Source: Nocardioides aquaticus (GTDB lineage Bacteria; Actinomycetota; Actinomycetes; Propionibacteriales; Nocardioidaceae). From it: a stretch of DNA of 64,000 bases. The stretch covers positions 1,736,001 through 1,800,000 of the forward strand of contig NZ_CP075371.1 of assembly GCF_018459925.1 (NCBI RefSeq), given 5' to 3'. The translations under genes were made by a program, and so were the position numbers. The notes under the pieces were generated by a model. That model did not search any database. It saw nothing but the letters and a program-made list of their open reading frames with translations, and was not told the origin of the DNA. Positions within the stretch are counted from its first letter, which is position 1. Every line of letters begins with the position of its first letter. Positions 1 through 10,003 of the stretch are shown here, in pieces.

Positions 1-570
1 GTCATGACGGGCTTCCCCCACACCCCCGAGGGCGCGATTGGGCAACTCGCGCAGATCGACACCGCGGTGCTGCAGTCGATGAGCCTGCAGACCGCTCAAG
101 AGGTCTACGCGAGCTGGGCGTTGCCCGGCGGCGTCAGGGCCGACGACTGGTGGATCACCTCGAGCGTCGCGGCCTTCCTGAGCAGCAGCGAGATGGGCAG
201 CGTCAAGAGCGCCACAGCGTCGGTAGCCGTGGAACCGGCGGCAGCTCTGGTGAAGGGCACAGACGGACCCGACTGGGCCACGGTCTGCGTCCTGATCAAG
301 GTCACCGCGACCTACCGTTCCGAGGGCCATGCCGCGTTCGGCCACTGCGAGCGCATGCAGTGGGTCGGGGGTCGCTGGATGCTCGCGCCAGGTGCGCCCC
401 CGGCGCCCGCACCGGCCACATGGCCCGGCACCGAGCTGGCCGTCGAGGCGGGCTGGCGCACCTGGACTACGGACCCGTCGGCGGGCGTGCCCGAGGACGA
501 GCAGGCGGTCGAGCAGGGCGAGGACCGCAGCCAGGACCACAGCGACGAGCAAGGAGGAGCACACTCATGA
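1..570 (+). CDS. Conjugation-cluster accessory protein, 5' end outside window
   Basis: The frame is already open at base 1, so the visible 188-190 residues are probably the C-terminal part of a longer protein; the first ATG at base 4 is not preceded by a visible ribosome site. The visible part has no membrane segment. It contains a mixed alpha/beta stretch ending near the motif GHCERMQWVGGRWML, then a proline-rich linker and an acidic, glutamine-rich tail. It overlaps the next gene by 4 nt (ATGA), so translation is coupled to the transfer operon. I do not recognise a domain; the position matches small unnamed genes that precede the TrbL-like and SCO6880-like genes in actinobacterial conjugative elements. 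Role is inferred from context only. Confidence 0.75.
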   Translation, partial: VMTGFPHTPEGAIGQLAQIDTAVLQSMSLQTAQEVYASWALPGGVRADDWWITSSVAAFLSSSEMGSVKSATASVAVEPAAALVKGTDGPDWATVCVLIKVTATYRSEGHAAFGHCERMQWVGGRWMLAPGAPPAPAPATWPGTELAVEAGWRTWTTDPSAGVPEDEQAVEQGEDRSQDHSDEQGGAHS

Positions 571-1445
571 GCAGCCGCAGCACATCCACCACTCCCACCC
601 CGTCCGGCAACCTGGCCCGCATCGCCGTCCTGGTGGTCATCGCCGTGGTAGCCGCCACCGCGGTGTGGCTCGGAACCCGCGGAGATGACGGGGCCGCAGA
701 TCGCGACGGCGGAACCGGAATCGCTGCCGGCACCTCGGGTGAGTCGGCAGGGGACTCATCGGGCCGCTCCACAGGTGGCTCGGGAAGCGAGCAGCTGGCA
801 CCCGAGAGCGCCGCGGCCGCGCCGGTCGGCGGCATCACCCTCCCGACCGGGTCGACCCAGACCGACGGCTACGCGGCCGGCTTCCCCTACACCGACCTCG
901 GGGCGGTGGCGCTCCAGGTGGAGCTGGCCAGGGCCCAGGTCGGCTTCGACTACGACCAGGCCGCCACGGTCGCCCAGCTGTACTCCGACCCCGCCGACCA
1001 GGCCGTCTTCGAGCAGCGCTCCCACGACGCCGTGGCGCTACGGCGCCAGCAGGCGGGAGTGCCGGCCGAGGGCCAGGTGCCCGCACCCGCCTCGTACGCG
1101 GTCACGCCGGTCGCCTACACGCTCGAGGAGCTCGACACCGACTACTACGTGGTCAACCTGCTGAGCTACGTCACGCTGACCGACGTCGACGGCGAGGCCC
1201 GCGACGGCCTCTACGCAGGCACCCAGCTGGTGCGCTGGATGGCCGACCCCGACGCCGACTCCGACAACAGCAGCGGCGGTGACTGGAAGGTCGTCGAGGG
1301 CAGCACCGCCGACCTCGAGAACCTCATCGCACAGGGACAGCCCCAGGCCGTCGCGCCCGAGACCAACGATTTCGAGGACGCCAACTGGATCATGATCGAC
1401 CCCACCAGCGGCAACTCCTCAGCCGAGGCCGGTGAGTCCTCGTGA
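567..1445 (+). CDS. Membrane-anchored conjugal transfer accessory protein
   Basis: The protein has 292 residues. The ATG at 567 follows an excellent ribosome site (AAGGAGGAG at 551-559) and overlaps the previous stop. A short Ser/Thr-rich cytosolic start is followed by one hydrophobic segment at about residues 18-37, then a Gly/Ser-rich low-complexity spacer (about 45-85) and an Asp/Glu-rich extracytoplasmic domain of about 190 residues. This bitopic layout resembles VirB8/TcpC-type assembly proteins, but I see no diagnostic motif and make the comparison only by topology and neighbours. It overlaps the next gene by 4 nt (GTGA). Likely part of the envelope-spanning transfer channel. Confidence 0.75.
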   Translation: MSSRSTSTTPTPSGNLARIAVLVVIAVVAATAVWLGTRGDDGAADRDGGTGIAAGTSGESAGDSSGRSTGGSGSEQLAPESAAAAPVGGITLPTGSTQTDGYAAGFPYTDLGAVALQVELARAQVGFDYDQAATVAQLYSDPADQAVFEQRSHDAVALRRQQAGVPAEGQVPAPASYAVTPVAYTLEELDTDYYVVNLLSYVTLTDVDGEARDGLYAGTQLVRWMADPDADSDNSSGGDWKVVEGSTADLENLIAQGQPQAVAPETNDFEDANWIMIDPTSGNSSAEAGESS

Positions 1446-3541
1446 CCAGCGACCTCCTCCCGCGCCTGCGCTGCCCCCGCCGGGCTGGCGCCCTGGCCCT
1501 GTTCACCGGCCTTCTGGTGGGCCTGCTGAACGGGCTTATTGGCCCCGCCGCAGCGATCCAGCCGGCCACGTCCACGCCGGCCGCCGGCAAAGCCACCATC
1601 AGCTCCATCAGCACAGCGGCCGCACTCGACACCCGGCTCGCCGCCGCCGCCCCCGAACTCAAGCAGGGATGCCCAGGCCCCGACGCGCTGTGCGACCTCG
1701 GCGGCGACGTCCTGGACTGCGCCGCCGGCCCCGTCGACTGCGTGGAAGACGCCGGCGGAGCCGTCGCCGGCGACGTCAAGGACGGTGTCTTCAACGGCGT
1801 CGAGGGGGTGGCCGGCGCGGCCGGCGGGATCGCCGAGGGCGGCTGCGGCGTCCTCGACGCGGTCTGCGACGTAGCCGGCGGCGGACTGCCCGGAACCCCG
1901 GGAATCCTGGGCATCCCGGGACTGCCCGACGTCGGCGACATCTTCGGCGGCGGGTTCCCCGGCCTGGGCGACATCCCTAACCCCATGGCCGAGCTCGGCG
2001 ACACCATCGCCAAGGCCGCCGCGGACGCCTGGACCGCCGCGATGCTGGCCATCTGGAACTCCGGGCTGTTCGTGCTCCGGATCGTGCTGACCTACTCCGA
2101 GCTGTTCCTGACCCCCGACCTGCGCGGCGACGGCCCCGGCAAGGACGTGTACGGGTTCGCGCTGTGGCTGGCCCTCGCGCTGGTGGTGCTCCTGACCGTC
2201 ATCCAGCTCGGCGCCTCCGCCTTCAAACGCGAGGGCAAGGGCCTCGCGCGAGCACTGATCGGCGCCGGCCAGTTCGTCGTGGTGTGCGCCACCTGGTTCG
2301 GCTACTGCGTGACGATCGTCGCCGCGTGCGGTGCCATCAGCAAGGCACTGATGAAGGCGCTGCTCAACGTGAACACCTGGCCCGAATGGGAGCCGCTCGG
2401 CGGGCTCGGCAGCGAGGACATCGCCGACGCCACCGTGGCCACCGTCCTGGCCTTCCTCGGCATCTTCCTGTGGCTGGCCGCCATCGGACACATCCTGGTC
2501 TACCTGGCACGAGCGGCATCGCTGCTCGTGCTGACCGCCACCGGCCCCATCTCAGCGGCCGGCCTGGTCTCCGACTTCACCCGATCGTGGTTCTGGAAGA
2601 GCCTGCGCTGGTTCCACGCCGCCGCCCTCACCCCGGTCCTGATGATCATGGTGCTCGGCATCGGCGTACAGATGTCGAACGGCGTCGCCGCGCACCTCTC
2701 CGACGGCACCCAGAAGGCGATCGGCACCGCACTCCCCGCGGTGATGCTCATCCTGGTCAGCGTCGTCGCCCCGCTGGCGCTGTTCAAGCTGCTCGCCTTC
2801 GTCGACCCCGGCACCCCCAGCGGCGCCTCGTTCCGCCAGGGCATGGCGGTCCAGGGAGGCATCCAGGGACTGCTCTCCGGTAGCGGCGGTGCCGGCGGCG
2901 GGTCCTCAGCTGCCTCCTCGGCCGACTCCAGTGGCCGCTCGGCCGGCGAGCAGAACGCCGAAAGCTCCACCGGCGACCGGTTCAACCAGTCCGCCCAGGG
3001 GTTCCTGGGCAGTCTCGGCGCCGGGGGCCAGGCGATGGCCAAGGGTATGGGGATGACCAGCAGCGCCGGCGCCAAGGCCACCTCCCTGATCGCCGACGAA
3101 ACCAACCAGGCCGGCGTCGGGCAGAACACCTACGGGCCCGACTTCAGCGGCACCCGAAGCAACAACAACCAGAACAACAGCCAGTCCAGCGACCAGCCCG
3201 GCAACGACTCGGGCGGCCAGTCGGGCGGGCAGGCCGGAAACCAGCCCGGCGGCCCGGGCCAGGGCCCCGGGGGAGGCCAGGACGGTGCGGGCGGCCTATC
3301 GGGTGGCACTGGTGACGGCGGCTCCGGCTCCCCGACACCGCCGACGCCGTCGGTCACCCCGGCGAACCTCCCCGTGGGCGCGCCCAGCGGCGGCAGTGGA
3401 GGCGGTGGCGGTGCTGGCGGCGACGGTGCTGACGGCGGCGGGGGTGCTCCCAAGCCGCCGGGAGGTGCCGGTGGCGGTGCCGGGGGAGCGGGAGGCGCCG
3501 GCGGAGCGGGTGTCGCCGCGGCCGTCCCACCTGTCGCCTAG
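1442..3541 (+). CDS. TrbL/VirB6-like polytopic transfer protein
   Basis: The protein has 699 residues and a GTG start coupled to the upstream gene. It opens with a signal-like hydrophobic segment (about 17-37), then a Cys- and Gly-rich extracytoplasmic region, then about seven membrane segments between residues 200 and 455 (for example around 202-221, 237-258, 275-300, 333-355, 396-413 and 433-455). The last 220 residues are low-complexity Gly/Ser/Gln/Pro with no hydrophobicity. This is the layout of TrbL/VirB6 inner-membrane channel proteins of type IV secretion systems, and the next gene is an SCO6880-family protein as in Streptomyces-type clusters. The exact role in DNA transfer is inferred. 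Confidence 0.85.
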   Translation: MTSDLLPRLRCPRRAGALALFTGLLVGLLNGLIGPAAAIQPATSTPAAGKATISSISTAAALDTRLAAAAPELKQGCPGPDALCDLGGDVLDCAAGPVDCVEDAGGAVAGDVKDGVFNGVEGVAGAAGGIAEGGCGVLDAVCDVAGGGLPGTPGILGIPGLPDVGDIFGGGFPGLGDIPNPMAELGDTIAKAAADAWTAAMLAIWNSGLFVLRIVLTYSELFLTPDLRGDGPGKDVYGFALWLALALVVLLTVIQLGASAFKREGKGLARALIGAGQFVVVCATWFGYCVTIVAACGAISKALMKALLNVNTWPEWEPLGGLGSEDIADATVATVLAFLGIFLWLAAIGHILVYLARAASLLVLTATGPISAAGLVSDFTRSWFWKSLRWFHAAALTPVLMIMVLGIGVQMSNGVAAHLSDGTQKAIGTALPAVMLILVSVVAPLALFKLLAFVDPGTPSGASFRQGMAVQGGIQGLLSGSGGAGGGSSAASSADSSGRSAGEQNAESSTGDRFNQSAQGFLGSLGAGGQAMAKGMGMTSSAGAKATSLIADETNQAGVGQNTYGPDFSGTRSNNNQNNSQSSDQPGNDSGGQSGGQAGNQPGGPGQGPGGGQDGAGGLSGGTGDGGSGSPTPPTPSVTPANLPVGAPSGGSGGGGGAGGDGADGGGGAPKPPGGAGGGAGGAGGAGGAGVAAAVPPVA

Positions 3542-3655
3542 CCCGTCGCCTAGCCCAGCCATGTCACCGACCCGCACGCCCCATCTTCGCGTCAGCACCA
3601 CCAGGTCATCTGCCGGCCCGCCCGGGTCGACCAGTCAGGAAGGAAACCACAGACC

Positions 3656-5161
3656 ATGACGACGTACGCCGACTACCAGCGAGATCCCATCGGGTGGTTC
3701 TTCGGGCTCTCCGGTGGCCAGCTGCTGCTGCTGTCGCTGGCCAGCCTCCCGGCCTTCTGGGCCATCAGCAGGGTTGCGTGGTTCTCCGCGCTGCTGTTCG
3801 CCGGCATCTGGCTGATGGTGCTGGCCGTCACCGTCGTCCCCGTCCGCGGCCGCTCGGCCACGGGCTGGATGATCGCCTCGATCGCCTACGCCTTCGGCGG
3901 GCTGCTCGGCTGGACCTCGTTCCGCGCCAAGGCCGCCCGGGGACGGGCCGAGGACCTCGAAACCCCCGACCTGCCCGGGGTGCTGCAGGGCATCCAGATC
4001 CACGACGGCCCGCCCCACGGCTCGCAGCTCCAGCGGGTGGCCGTGGTCCAGGACCACTCCACCCGCACCTGGTCGGTCACCGCCGCGGTGGTGCACCCCG
4101 GCATCGGCATGCAGGACAGCGACGAGCGCGCCCGCTACGGCGAAGCGCTCGCGGGCCTGATCGACGTGGCCGGTCGGACCGAGAAGATCGACGAGATCCT
4201 CTTCGTGGTCCGCACCGTGCCCGAGGACGGCGCCGAGCGGGAGCTGTGGGTCACCAAACACCGCCGGCCAGGCGCCCCCGAGCTCGCCGAGCAGGTCAAC
4301 GCCGACCTGGCCCGTGGCCTGACCCAGGCATCGGTGCGGACCGAGGTCTTCGTGACCCTGGTGGTGCCGGAGGCCCGCATCGCCCGCTCGGCCAAGGAGT
4401 CCGGCGGGGGACTCGAGGGTAGGTGCCGCGAGCTGTACCTGCTGCTCGGCGAGATCGAGGCGCAGCTGCGTGGCCCGCTCGGGATGACCTCGGTGCGGTG
4501 GCTGACCAGCCCGGAGCTGGCGCTGGCGTGCCGCACCGGCTTCGCGCCCGGCGACCGTGCCGGCATCGTCGAGGCACTCTCGATGCGCGAGAAGGACGCC
4601 GGCGTGGCCGCCGACGTCCCGTGGGCGATGGCCGGCCCGTCGGGTGCCGACGCCACCGTGCGTCACTACAGCCACGACGCGTGGAACTCGATCAGCTCCA
4701 CCATCAAGCTCCCGACCCGCGGCGCGGTGATGGGAGCCTTGGCGCCCATCCTGACCCCCAGCGAAGCCGGCGAACGGCGCAGCTTCGTGGTCGCCTACCC
4801 GATGGTGTCGCAGTCCAAGGCCGACCGGCAGAGCGGCAACGCCGAGTGGGCCGCCGACATCGCCGAGGGCATGAACGAGCGCCTGGGCCGCAAGACCCGC
4901 GCGAAGCAGCGCGATGACACCAGCAAGGCCCGAGGTCTGGACGTGAAGCTGGCCCGCGGCAACGCGCTCACTCGGCCCTACGCGGTGTGCACCGTGACGG
5001 TGCCGAAGACCTCGCGGATCAGCGAGTTCGGCCGCCGCCTCGACGCCTCGATCCGCCGCGCCGGGTTCGCCCCGCTGCGCCTGGACCTGTCCCAAGACGT
5101 CGGGTTCGCCTCCTCCACGGTGCCGCTCGGCATCAGCCTGACCCGGGCGGGAGACGCCTGA
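3656..5161 (+). CDS. SCO6880-family conjugal transfer protein
   Basis: The protein has 501 residues and an ATG preceded by AGGAAGG. It begins with PrgI-like topology: two or three hydrophobic segments in residues 20-85 (GGQLLLLSLASLPAFWAI and the following ones), then a soluble domain of about 410 residues with no Walker motif. I recognise it as the actinobacterial SCO6880 family, found immediately upstream of the VirB4-like ATPase in conjugative elements. It probably anchors that ATPase at the membrane. Its stop and the next start share one base (TGATG), so the two products are made in a coupled way. Function beyond a structural role in the mating channel is not known to me. Confidence 0.85.
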   Translation: MTTYADYQRDPIGWFFGLSGGQLLLLSLASLPAFWAISRVAWFSALLFAGIWLMVLAVTVVPVRGRSATGWMIASIAYAFGGLLGWTSFRAKAARGRAEDLETPDLPGVLQGIQIHDGPPHGSQLQRVAVVQDHSTRTWSVTAAVVHPGIGMQDSDERARYGEALAGLIDVAGRTEKIDEILFVVRTVPEDGAERELWVTKHRRPGAPELAEQVNADLARGLTQASVRTEVFVTLVVPEARIARSAKESGGGLEGRCRELYLLLGEIEAQLRGPLGMTSVRWLTSPELALACRTGFAPGDRAGIVEALSMREKDAGVAADVPWAMAGPSGADATVRHYSHDAWNSISSTIKLPTRGAVMGALAPILTPSEAGERRSFVVAYPMVSQSKADRQSGNAEWAADIAEGMNERLGRKTRAKQRDDTSKARGLDVKLARGNALTRPYAVCTVTVPKTSRISEFGRRLDASIRRAGFAPLRLDLSQDVGFASSTVPLGISLTRAGDA

Positions 5162-6717
5162 TGAGCAACAGCAAGATGCGTCGACGCGGCGGCCACGGGA
5201 GAGGTCGCGACATGGCGGCGCTGCTCTCCGACTTCGGCCACGACCTGCCCACCGTCCCCACGCCGGCACCGCAGGCCAAGGAGGCCCGGCTGTTCCGCCA
5301 CACCCCGCGCCGCGGCACAGCCCGCCCCGGACGAGGGTGGTCGCCCGCCAAGGCCACCGCGCTGGCCTACCGGATGACCAGCGACCAGGCCCCGGTGTTC
5401 TGGCCCTTCATCTCCGCCCCGGCCCTGCCGCCCACGGGCGCCCAGATGGGCATCGACCAGCTCTCCGGTGGCTCGTTCTACTTCGACCCCTTCGGCTGGG
5501 TGCTCGACGACGCGGTGCCGGTGACCAACCCCAACGTCTTCTTCTTCGCCAAGCCCGGCCTCGGCAAGTCCGCGACCACCAAGGCGTTCTGCCTGCGGAT
5601 GATGCCGTTCGGCTACAAGGTGCTGATCCTGGGCGACCCCAAGGACGAGTACGAGCGGCTGTGCCGCGCCTTCGGTGTCGAGCCCTTCGCGATCGGCCCC
5701 GGGATGCGGACCCGGATCAACCCGCTCGCTATGGGGCCGCTGGGCCAGGGCTGGGAGCACCTCTCGGCCGAGGAGGCCCAGCGTCGCGCCACCATCATCT
5801 TCGGCCGCTGGCTCACCCTGGTCCGTGGCCTGGTCGGCTCGATGCGCATCGGCACCAACCACGTCCCGTTCGGACCCACCGACGCCGACGTGGTCCACAC
5901 CGCCCTGGAGCACCTCACCGGCTACAGCGAGGGCAGCTCGGTGCTGCGCGAGACCACCATCCCCGAGCTGTGGCACCTGCTGCACAAACCCACCGAGGAC
6001 CTCATCACACGGTCCCGCTACGCCACCCGCCAGCAGTTCCTCGACGAGACCCGACTGCTGCGCGACGCGCTCGGCCAGCTCGTCAAGGGCGCACTCGCCG
6101 GGCTGTTCGACGCCCCCACCAACATCGAGGTCGACTGGTCCGCGCCTATCCAGTCGCTGTCCCTGTCGCGCCTCGACGACCTCGGCGACGAGGCGGTCGG
6201 CATCGCGCTGCTCGCGCTCAACTCCTGGGGCCGCGGCATGCGCGAGACCGCCCGATCAGATGGCGACCCCGGCGACCTGCGCATCGTCGTGCGTGACGAG
6301 TCCTGGCGCCAGCTGCGCCTCGGGCCCGACGCTGTGAAGAGCTTCGACGCCGACCTGCGGCTGAGCCGAGGGATGGCCGGCCGGGGGGGCGACATCCAGT
6401 TCGCGATCGCCCACAAGCCCTCCGACCTCCTCGCCGCCGGCGACGTCGGCTCCCAGGCCGCCACCATCGCCAAGGACCTCCTCGACCTCGCCGACGTGAA
6501 GATCCTCGGCGGGCAGAACCCCAAGGTCGCCCGCGAGCTCGACTCCATGCTCGGCCTCGGACCCATCGCCCAAGACCTCGTCGCCGGGTGGGCGCGGCAG
6601 GACAAGGGCCGTGCCCTGTGGTCAGTGGGGGAATCGACCTACAAGGTCCAGACCGTGCTGCACCCGCTGGAGAAGCAGCTCACCTGGACCAACGAGGCCA
6701 TAGAGACAGCCCGATGA
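5161..6717 (+). CDS. VirB4-like conjugation ATPase
   Basis: The protein has 518 residues. I chose the ATG at 5161 because it overlaps the upstream stop by one base; an open frame extends further upstream but runs inside the neighbour. A Walker A motif, AKPGLGKSATT, lies near residue 131, and a Walker B, RIVVRDESW, near residue 374. A later stretch resembling FAIAHKPSDLLAAGD fits the sensor/arginine-finger region of VirB4/TraC/HerA-type ATPases. VirB4 proteins energise pilus or channel assembly in type IV secretion. The protein is shorter than classical VirB4 (about 800 residues); the missing N-terminal domain may be supplied by the SCO6880-family partner, which is inference. Confidence 0.9.
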   Translation: MSNSKMRRRGGHGRGRDMAALLSDFGHDLPTVPTPAPQAKEARLFRHTPRRGTARPGRGWSPAKATALAYRMTSDQAPVFWPFISAPALPPTGAQMGIDQLSGGSFYFDPFGWVLDDAVPVTNPNVFFFAKPGLGKSATTKAFCLRMMPFGYKVLILGDPKDEYERLCRAFGVEPFAIGPGMRTRINPLAMGPLGQGWEHLSAEEAQRRATIIFGRWLTLVRGLVGSMRIGTNHVPFGPTDADVVHTALEHLTGYSEGSSVLRETTIPELWHLLHKPTEDLITRSRYATRQQFLDETRLLRDALGQLVKGALAGLFDAPTNIEVDWSAPIQSLSLSRLDDLGDEAVGIALLALNSWGRGMRETARSDGDPGDLRIVVRDESWRQLRLGPDAVKSFDADLRLSRGMAGRGGDIQFAIAHKPSDLLAAGDVGSQAATIAKDLLDLADVKILGGQNPKVARELDSMLGLGPIAQDLVAGWARQDKGRALWSVGESTYKVQTVLHPLEKQLTWTNEAIETAR

Positions 6718-6757
6718 CAGCGGCCTCCTGGCCCGGCTGATCTGAGGTCGATACGTC

Positions 6758-9700
6758 GTGAAGAAGGTCCTCCTAGCGGTACTGCCGGTGCTGGTAATCC
6801 TCACCGGCCTGCCCCTGATCGGCGCCGTGATGATCACGATGTCGACCCAGGCCGCCGCCGAGTGCCGCACCCAGGCCGACACCACCGTCTCCAGTGAGTT
6901 GGGCGACCTCGGCGACATCGAGGGACCGGTCGGCGGGCCGGTCAAGGGCTCGGTGACGCTGTCGCAGGCCAACATCAAGGTCAGCCTCCCGCTGTCAGCG
7001 TTCAACGCCGACCTCAACACCACGCTCAGGTCCGATCCGGACTTCGTCACGCTCAACGAGATCAGCAGCCGCAGCCTCGGCCAGATCCAGAGCGCGGCCC
7101 CCGGCTACGAGGTCTTCCGCGAGGACCCCGCGGGCGGACCGGACTCGATCGAGTCGATTGGCAGCGCCGTGCTGTGGAAGCGCGACGCGTGGACCAAGGT
7201 CAACGCCGGGCGGGTCAAGATCGTCTCCGACGACCAGCTCTACTCCAAGGGCAACCCGCGCACCTGGGACCGGTACGCCACCTGGGTGATGCTGCAGCGT
7301 AAGAGCGACGGTGCCGTGGTCTCGGTCATCGCCACGCACCACATGACCAACCCCCACAAGTTCCCCCGCCAGCACGGGAACCCGGCCCTGACCCGCGCCC
7401 AGCAATACGGCGCCGGGATGGACATCCTCGTCCAGCTGACGAACTCGCTGGCCTCCCACGGCCCCGTCGTCATCGGCGGCGACATGAACACCCACGCCTC
7501 CTACACCGACCTGCCCTGGTCGGCGGTCTCGAAGATGACGGCCGCCGGCTACGGGTGGGCGAACCACTCGGTCGACTTCGTCTTCTTCCCCCAGAGCCAG
7601 GGCGCACGTCTGGCCAACAGCTCGACCGGGCCCCTGGTCTCTGACCACCAGTGGCTCACCGCCCGGATCGACATGAACGGCGCCGGCCCCAGCTCCACCT
7701 CCGGCTCGACCCCCGGGACCGCCACGGTGGCAGACACCTCGAGCACTGGGTCGGGCAGCTCCGGCGACGTCGACGACGCCGCCGGGGATGCGGGCGAGGA
7801 CGTGGACGCCGCGGGCGCAGCCCCGCCGGCCGGCGATGTCCTCCCCGCACTGATGCAGCTGCGCTTCTCTGAGGCCTACCCCACCCTGACGGCCGAGCAG
7901 GCCCGCAACGCGGTCACCATCGCCCAGGTCGCGCGCGACCTGCGCGTCCCCCGTTACGGCCTCGAGGTGGCGATCGCCACGGCGATCCAGGAGTCCAAGC
8001 TGGTCAACCTCGACGGCGGTGACCGCGACTCCGGCGGCCTGTTGCAGCAGCGCCCCTCGACCGGCTGGGGCAGCCGCGCCCAGGTCACCAATCCCACCCT
8101 GGCGGCCCAGGCCTTCTTCGGCCGAGCCCAGCACACCAGCAACCCCGGGCTGCTCGACATCCCCGGCTGGGAGCAGATGCCGTTGACCGAGGCCGCCCAG
8201 GCCGTGCAGCGCTCGGGGCTCCCCGGCGCCTACGCCCAGTGGGAGGATGTCACCGGCGACATCACCGACATCCTCGGCGGCGACCTGCCCGAGGTTCCCG
8301 GCGGCGACGTCGAGATCGCCTCCACAACGACGTCAACCGGCAGCTGCACCGACGGCGACACCATCGCCCCGATCACCGTCGGCACCCTCAACCTCCTCGG
8401 CGCCGGCCACACCTCCGGCCCCGATGCACGGAAGGGATTCAGCAGCTGGCAGGCCCGCCTGCCCGGTGCGATGAGCTCGCTCAAGGACGCCGGGATCACC
8501 ATCGCTGCGCTCCAGGAGGTCCACGGGCCGCAAGCCGACGCGATGGCCAGCCGCTACTCCCAGCAATGGGGCATGTACCCGTCTTCGGGTCCCACCCAGA
8601 ACAAGGTGATCTGGGACCTCAACGAGTGGAGCGCCACCGACCAGCGGCTCGTCGACATCCCCTACTTCGGCGGCCACGACGTGGGCATGCCGCTGGTACA
8701 GCTGACCTCCACCACCACCGGGCAGGCAATCTGGGTCTGGAGCATCCACAACCCGGCCAACACCCAAGGTAACGTCTTTGGTCGCCGTGTCGAGGCGCTT
8801 CGCCGTCAGCTCGACACCCTCGACGACCTGGCAGCCACCGGCACGCCCACGGTCATCGGCGGCGGTTTCAACGACGGGGGGGACGGCACGAACGCATCGC
8901 ACTGCGTGCTCACCCCGACCGTCACCAACGCCTTCGGCGGCTCCTCAGCACCGTGCCGTCAACCGAAGAAGGACGCCCCGATCGACCACATCTACGGCGC
9001 CAACCTCACCTGGGCCAGCGCACGGGTCGACAACGGCACCCAGTCGCAGAAGATCAGCGACCACCCGCTCGTCGTGGCCACCACCGCCGGCAGCAGCGCC
9101 GGATGCGCCCTGACCTCGGGCGCCACGAACACCAACTACAACCTTGGCCAGGTCAAGGCCCAGTTGACCCAGCTCGTCAACGTCCTGGGCCCGATGTTCG
9201 ACATCAAGACCGTCGGCGGCTACCGCGACAGCGCCACCGATCCCAACGGCCACCCGGCCGGGCTGGCGGCTGACTTCATGGTTCCGCTCAGCTCCGCCGG
9301 CCGCGCGCAGGGACAGGCGCTCGCCGACTACGCCAAGCAGCACGCCGGCGAGCTCGGGATCGACTACATCATCTGGTACCAGCAGATCTGGTCGACCAGC
9401 CGCGCCTCCGAGGGCTGGCGCCCCATGGACGACCGAGGCAGCGCCACCGAGAACCACCGCGACCACGTCCACATCAACGTCAAGCCCGGCGACCCCTTCG
9501 ACGACCCGGTCAGCTCGATCTTCAGCGGCGGCGAGACGGCCAGTTGCTCCGAGATCGTCTACCCGGTCCCCGCCGCCTACGTCGGCAACGACGCCCACAA
9601 CTGGCACAGCCAGGGAAGCGCCTGGGACTCCTGGCACACCGGCACCGACTTCGGAGCACTCTGCGGCACTTCGGTTTACGCCGCCCACTCCGGGACCGTC

Positions 9701-10003
9701 GAGATCGACACCACCCAGTCGTGGGCCGGCCCCACCCTGGTCAAGGTCAGCACCGGACCCATTTCTCTGACCACCTGGTACGCCCACATGCAGCAGGTCA
9801 CCGTCAGCCGCGGCGAGACGGTCCAGGCCGGCCAACAGATCGGCATGGTCGGCGACGAGGGCAACTCCCGCGGCTGCCACCTGCACTTCGAGGTGCACCT
9901 GGAGAACGGCTCGATCTACGGCGCCGACAACGTCGACCCCTCCCAATGGTTGGCCGAGAACGCCTCCCCGAACGGCGGCACGGTGGCCGCTCGAGCGGCG
10001 TAA
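6758..10003 (+). CDS. Secreted multi-domain hydrolase of the transfer cluster
   Basis: The protein has 1081 residues, a GTG start and a hydrophobic export signal in residues 1-30. Five modules follow. Residues 60-305 are an endonuclease/exonuclease/phosphatase fold with GGDMN near 238 and SDHQW near 295. Residues 360-505 resemble a lytic transglycosylase (AIQESKL near 410, then GGLLQQRP). Residues 538-775 are a second EEP fold (SDHPL near 768) in which the GGDxN aspartate is glycine (GGGFND near 699). Residues 800-920 look like an M15/ARB-type peptidase domain (HPAGLAADF, DHVHINV). Residues 930-1065 are an M23 peptidase (HTGTDF, HLHFEVH). Wall-cleaving modules fit local opening of peptidoglycan for the mating channel. 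The role of the EEP modules is unknown. Confidence 0.88.
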   Translation: MKKVLLAVLPVLVILTGLPLIGAVMITMSTQAAAECRTQADTTVSSELGDLGDIEGPVGGPVKGSVTLSQANIKVSLPLSAFNADLNTTLRSDPDFVTLNEISSRSLGQIQSAAPGYEVFREDPAGGPDSIESIGSAVLWKRDAWTKVNAGRVKIVSDDQLYSKGNPRTWDRYATWVMLQRKSDGAVVSVIATHHMTNPHKFPRQHGNPALTRAQQYGAGMDILVQLTNSLASHGPVVIGGDMNTHASYTDLPWSAVSKMTAAGYGWANHSVDFVFFPQSQGARLANSSTGPLVSDHQWLTARIDMNGAGPSSTSGSTPGTATVADTSSTGSGSSGDVDDAAGDAGEDVDAAGAAPPAGDVLPALMQLRFSEAYPTLTAEQARNAVTIAQVARDLRVPRYGLEVAIATAIQESKLVNLDGGDRDSGGLLQQRPSTGWGSRAQVTNPTLAAQAFFGRAQHTSNPGLLDIPGWEQMPLTEAAQAVQRSGLPGAYAQWEDVTGDITDILGGDLPEVPGGDVEIASTTTSTGSCTDGDTIAPITVGTLNLLGAGHTSGPDARKGFSSWQARLPGAMSSLKDAGITIAALQEVHGPQADAMASRYSQQWGMYPSSGPTQNKVIWDLNEWSATDQRLVDIPYFGGHDVGMPLVQLTSTTTGQAIWVWSIHNPANTQGNVFGRRVEALRRQLDTLDDLAATGTPTVIGGGFNDGGDGTNASHCVLTPTVTNAFGGSSAPCRQPKKDAPIDHIYGANLTWASARVDNGTQSQKISDHPLVVATTAGSSAGCALTSGATNTNYNLGQVKAQLTQLVNVLGPMFDIKTVGGYRDSATDPNGHPAGLAADFMVPLSSAGRAQGQALADYAKQHAGELGIDYIIWYQQIWSTSRASEGWRPMDDRGSATENHRDHVHINVKPGDPFDDPVSSIFSGGETASCSEIVYPVPAAYVGNDAHNWHSQGSAWDSWHTGTDFGALCGTSVYAAHSGTVEIDTTQSWAGPTLVKVSTGPISLTTWYAHMQQVTVSRGETVQAGQQIGMVGDEGNSRGCHLHFEVHLENGSIYGADNVDPSQWLAENASPNGGTVAARAA

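Noticed and set aside
1211..2491. A 426-codon minus-strand open frame
   Set aside because: It is antisense to the TrbL-like gene and has Gly/Asp/His-rich composition with no motifs.
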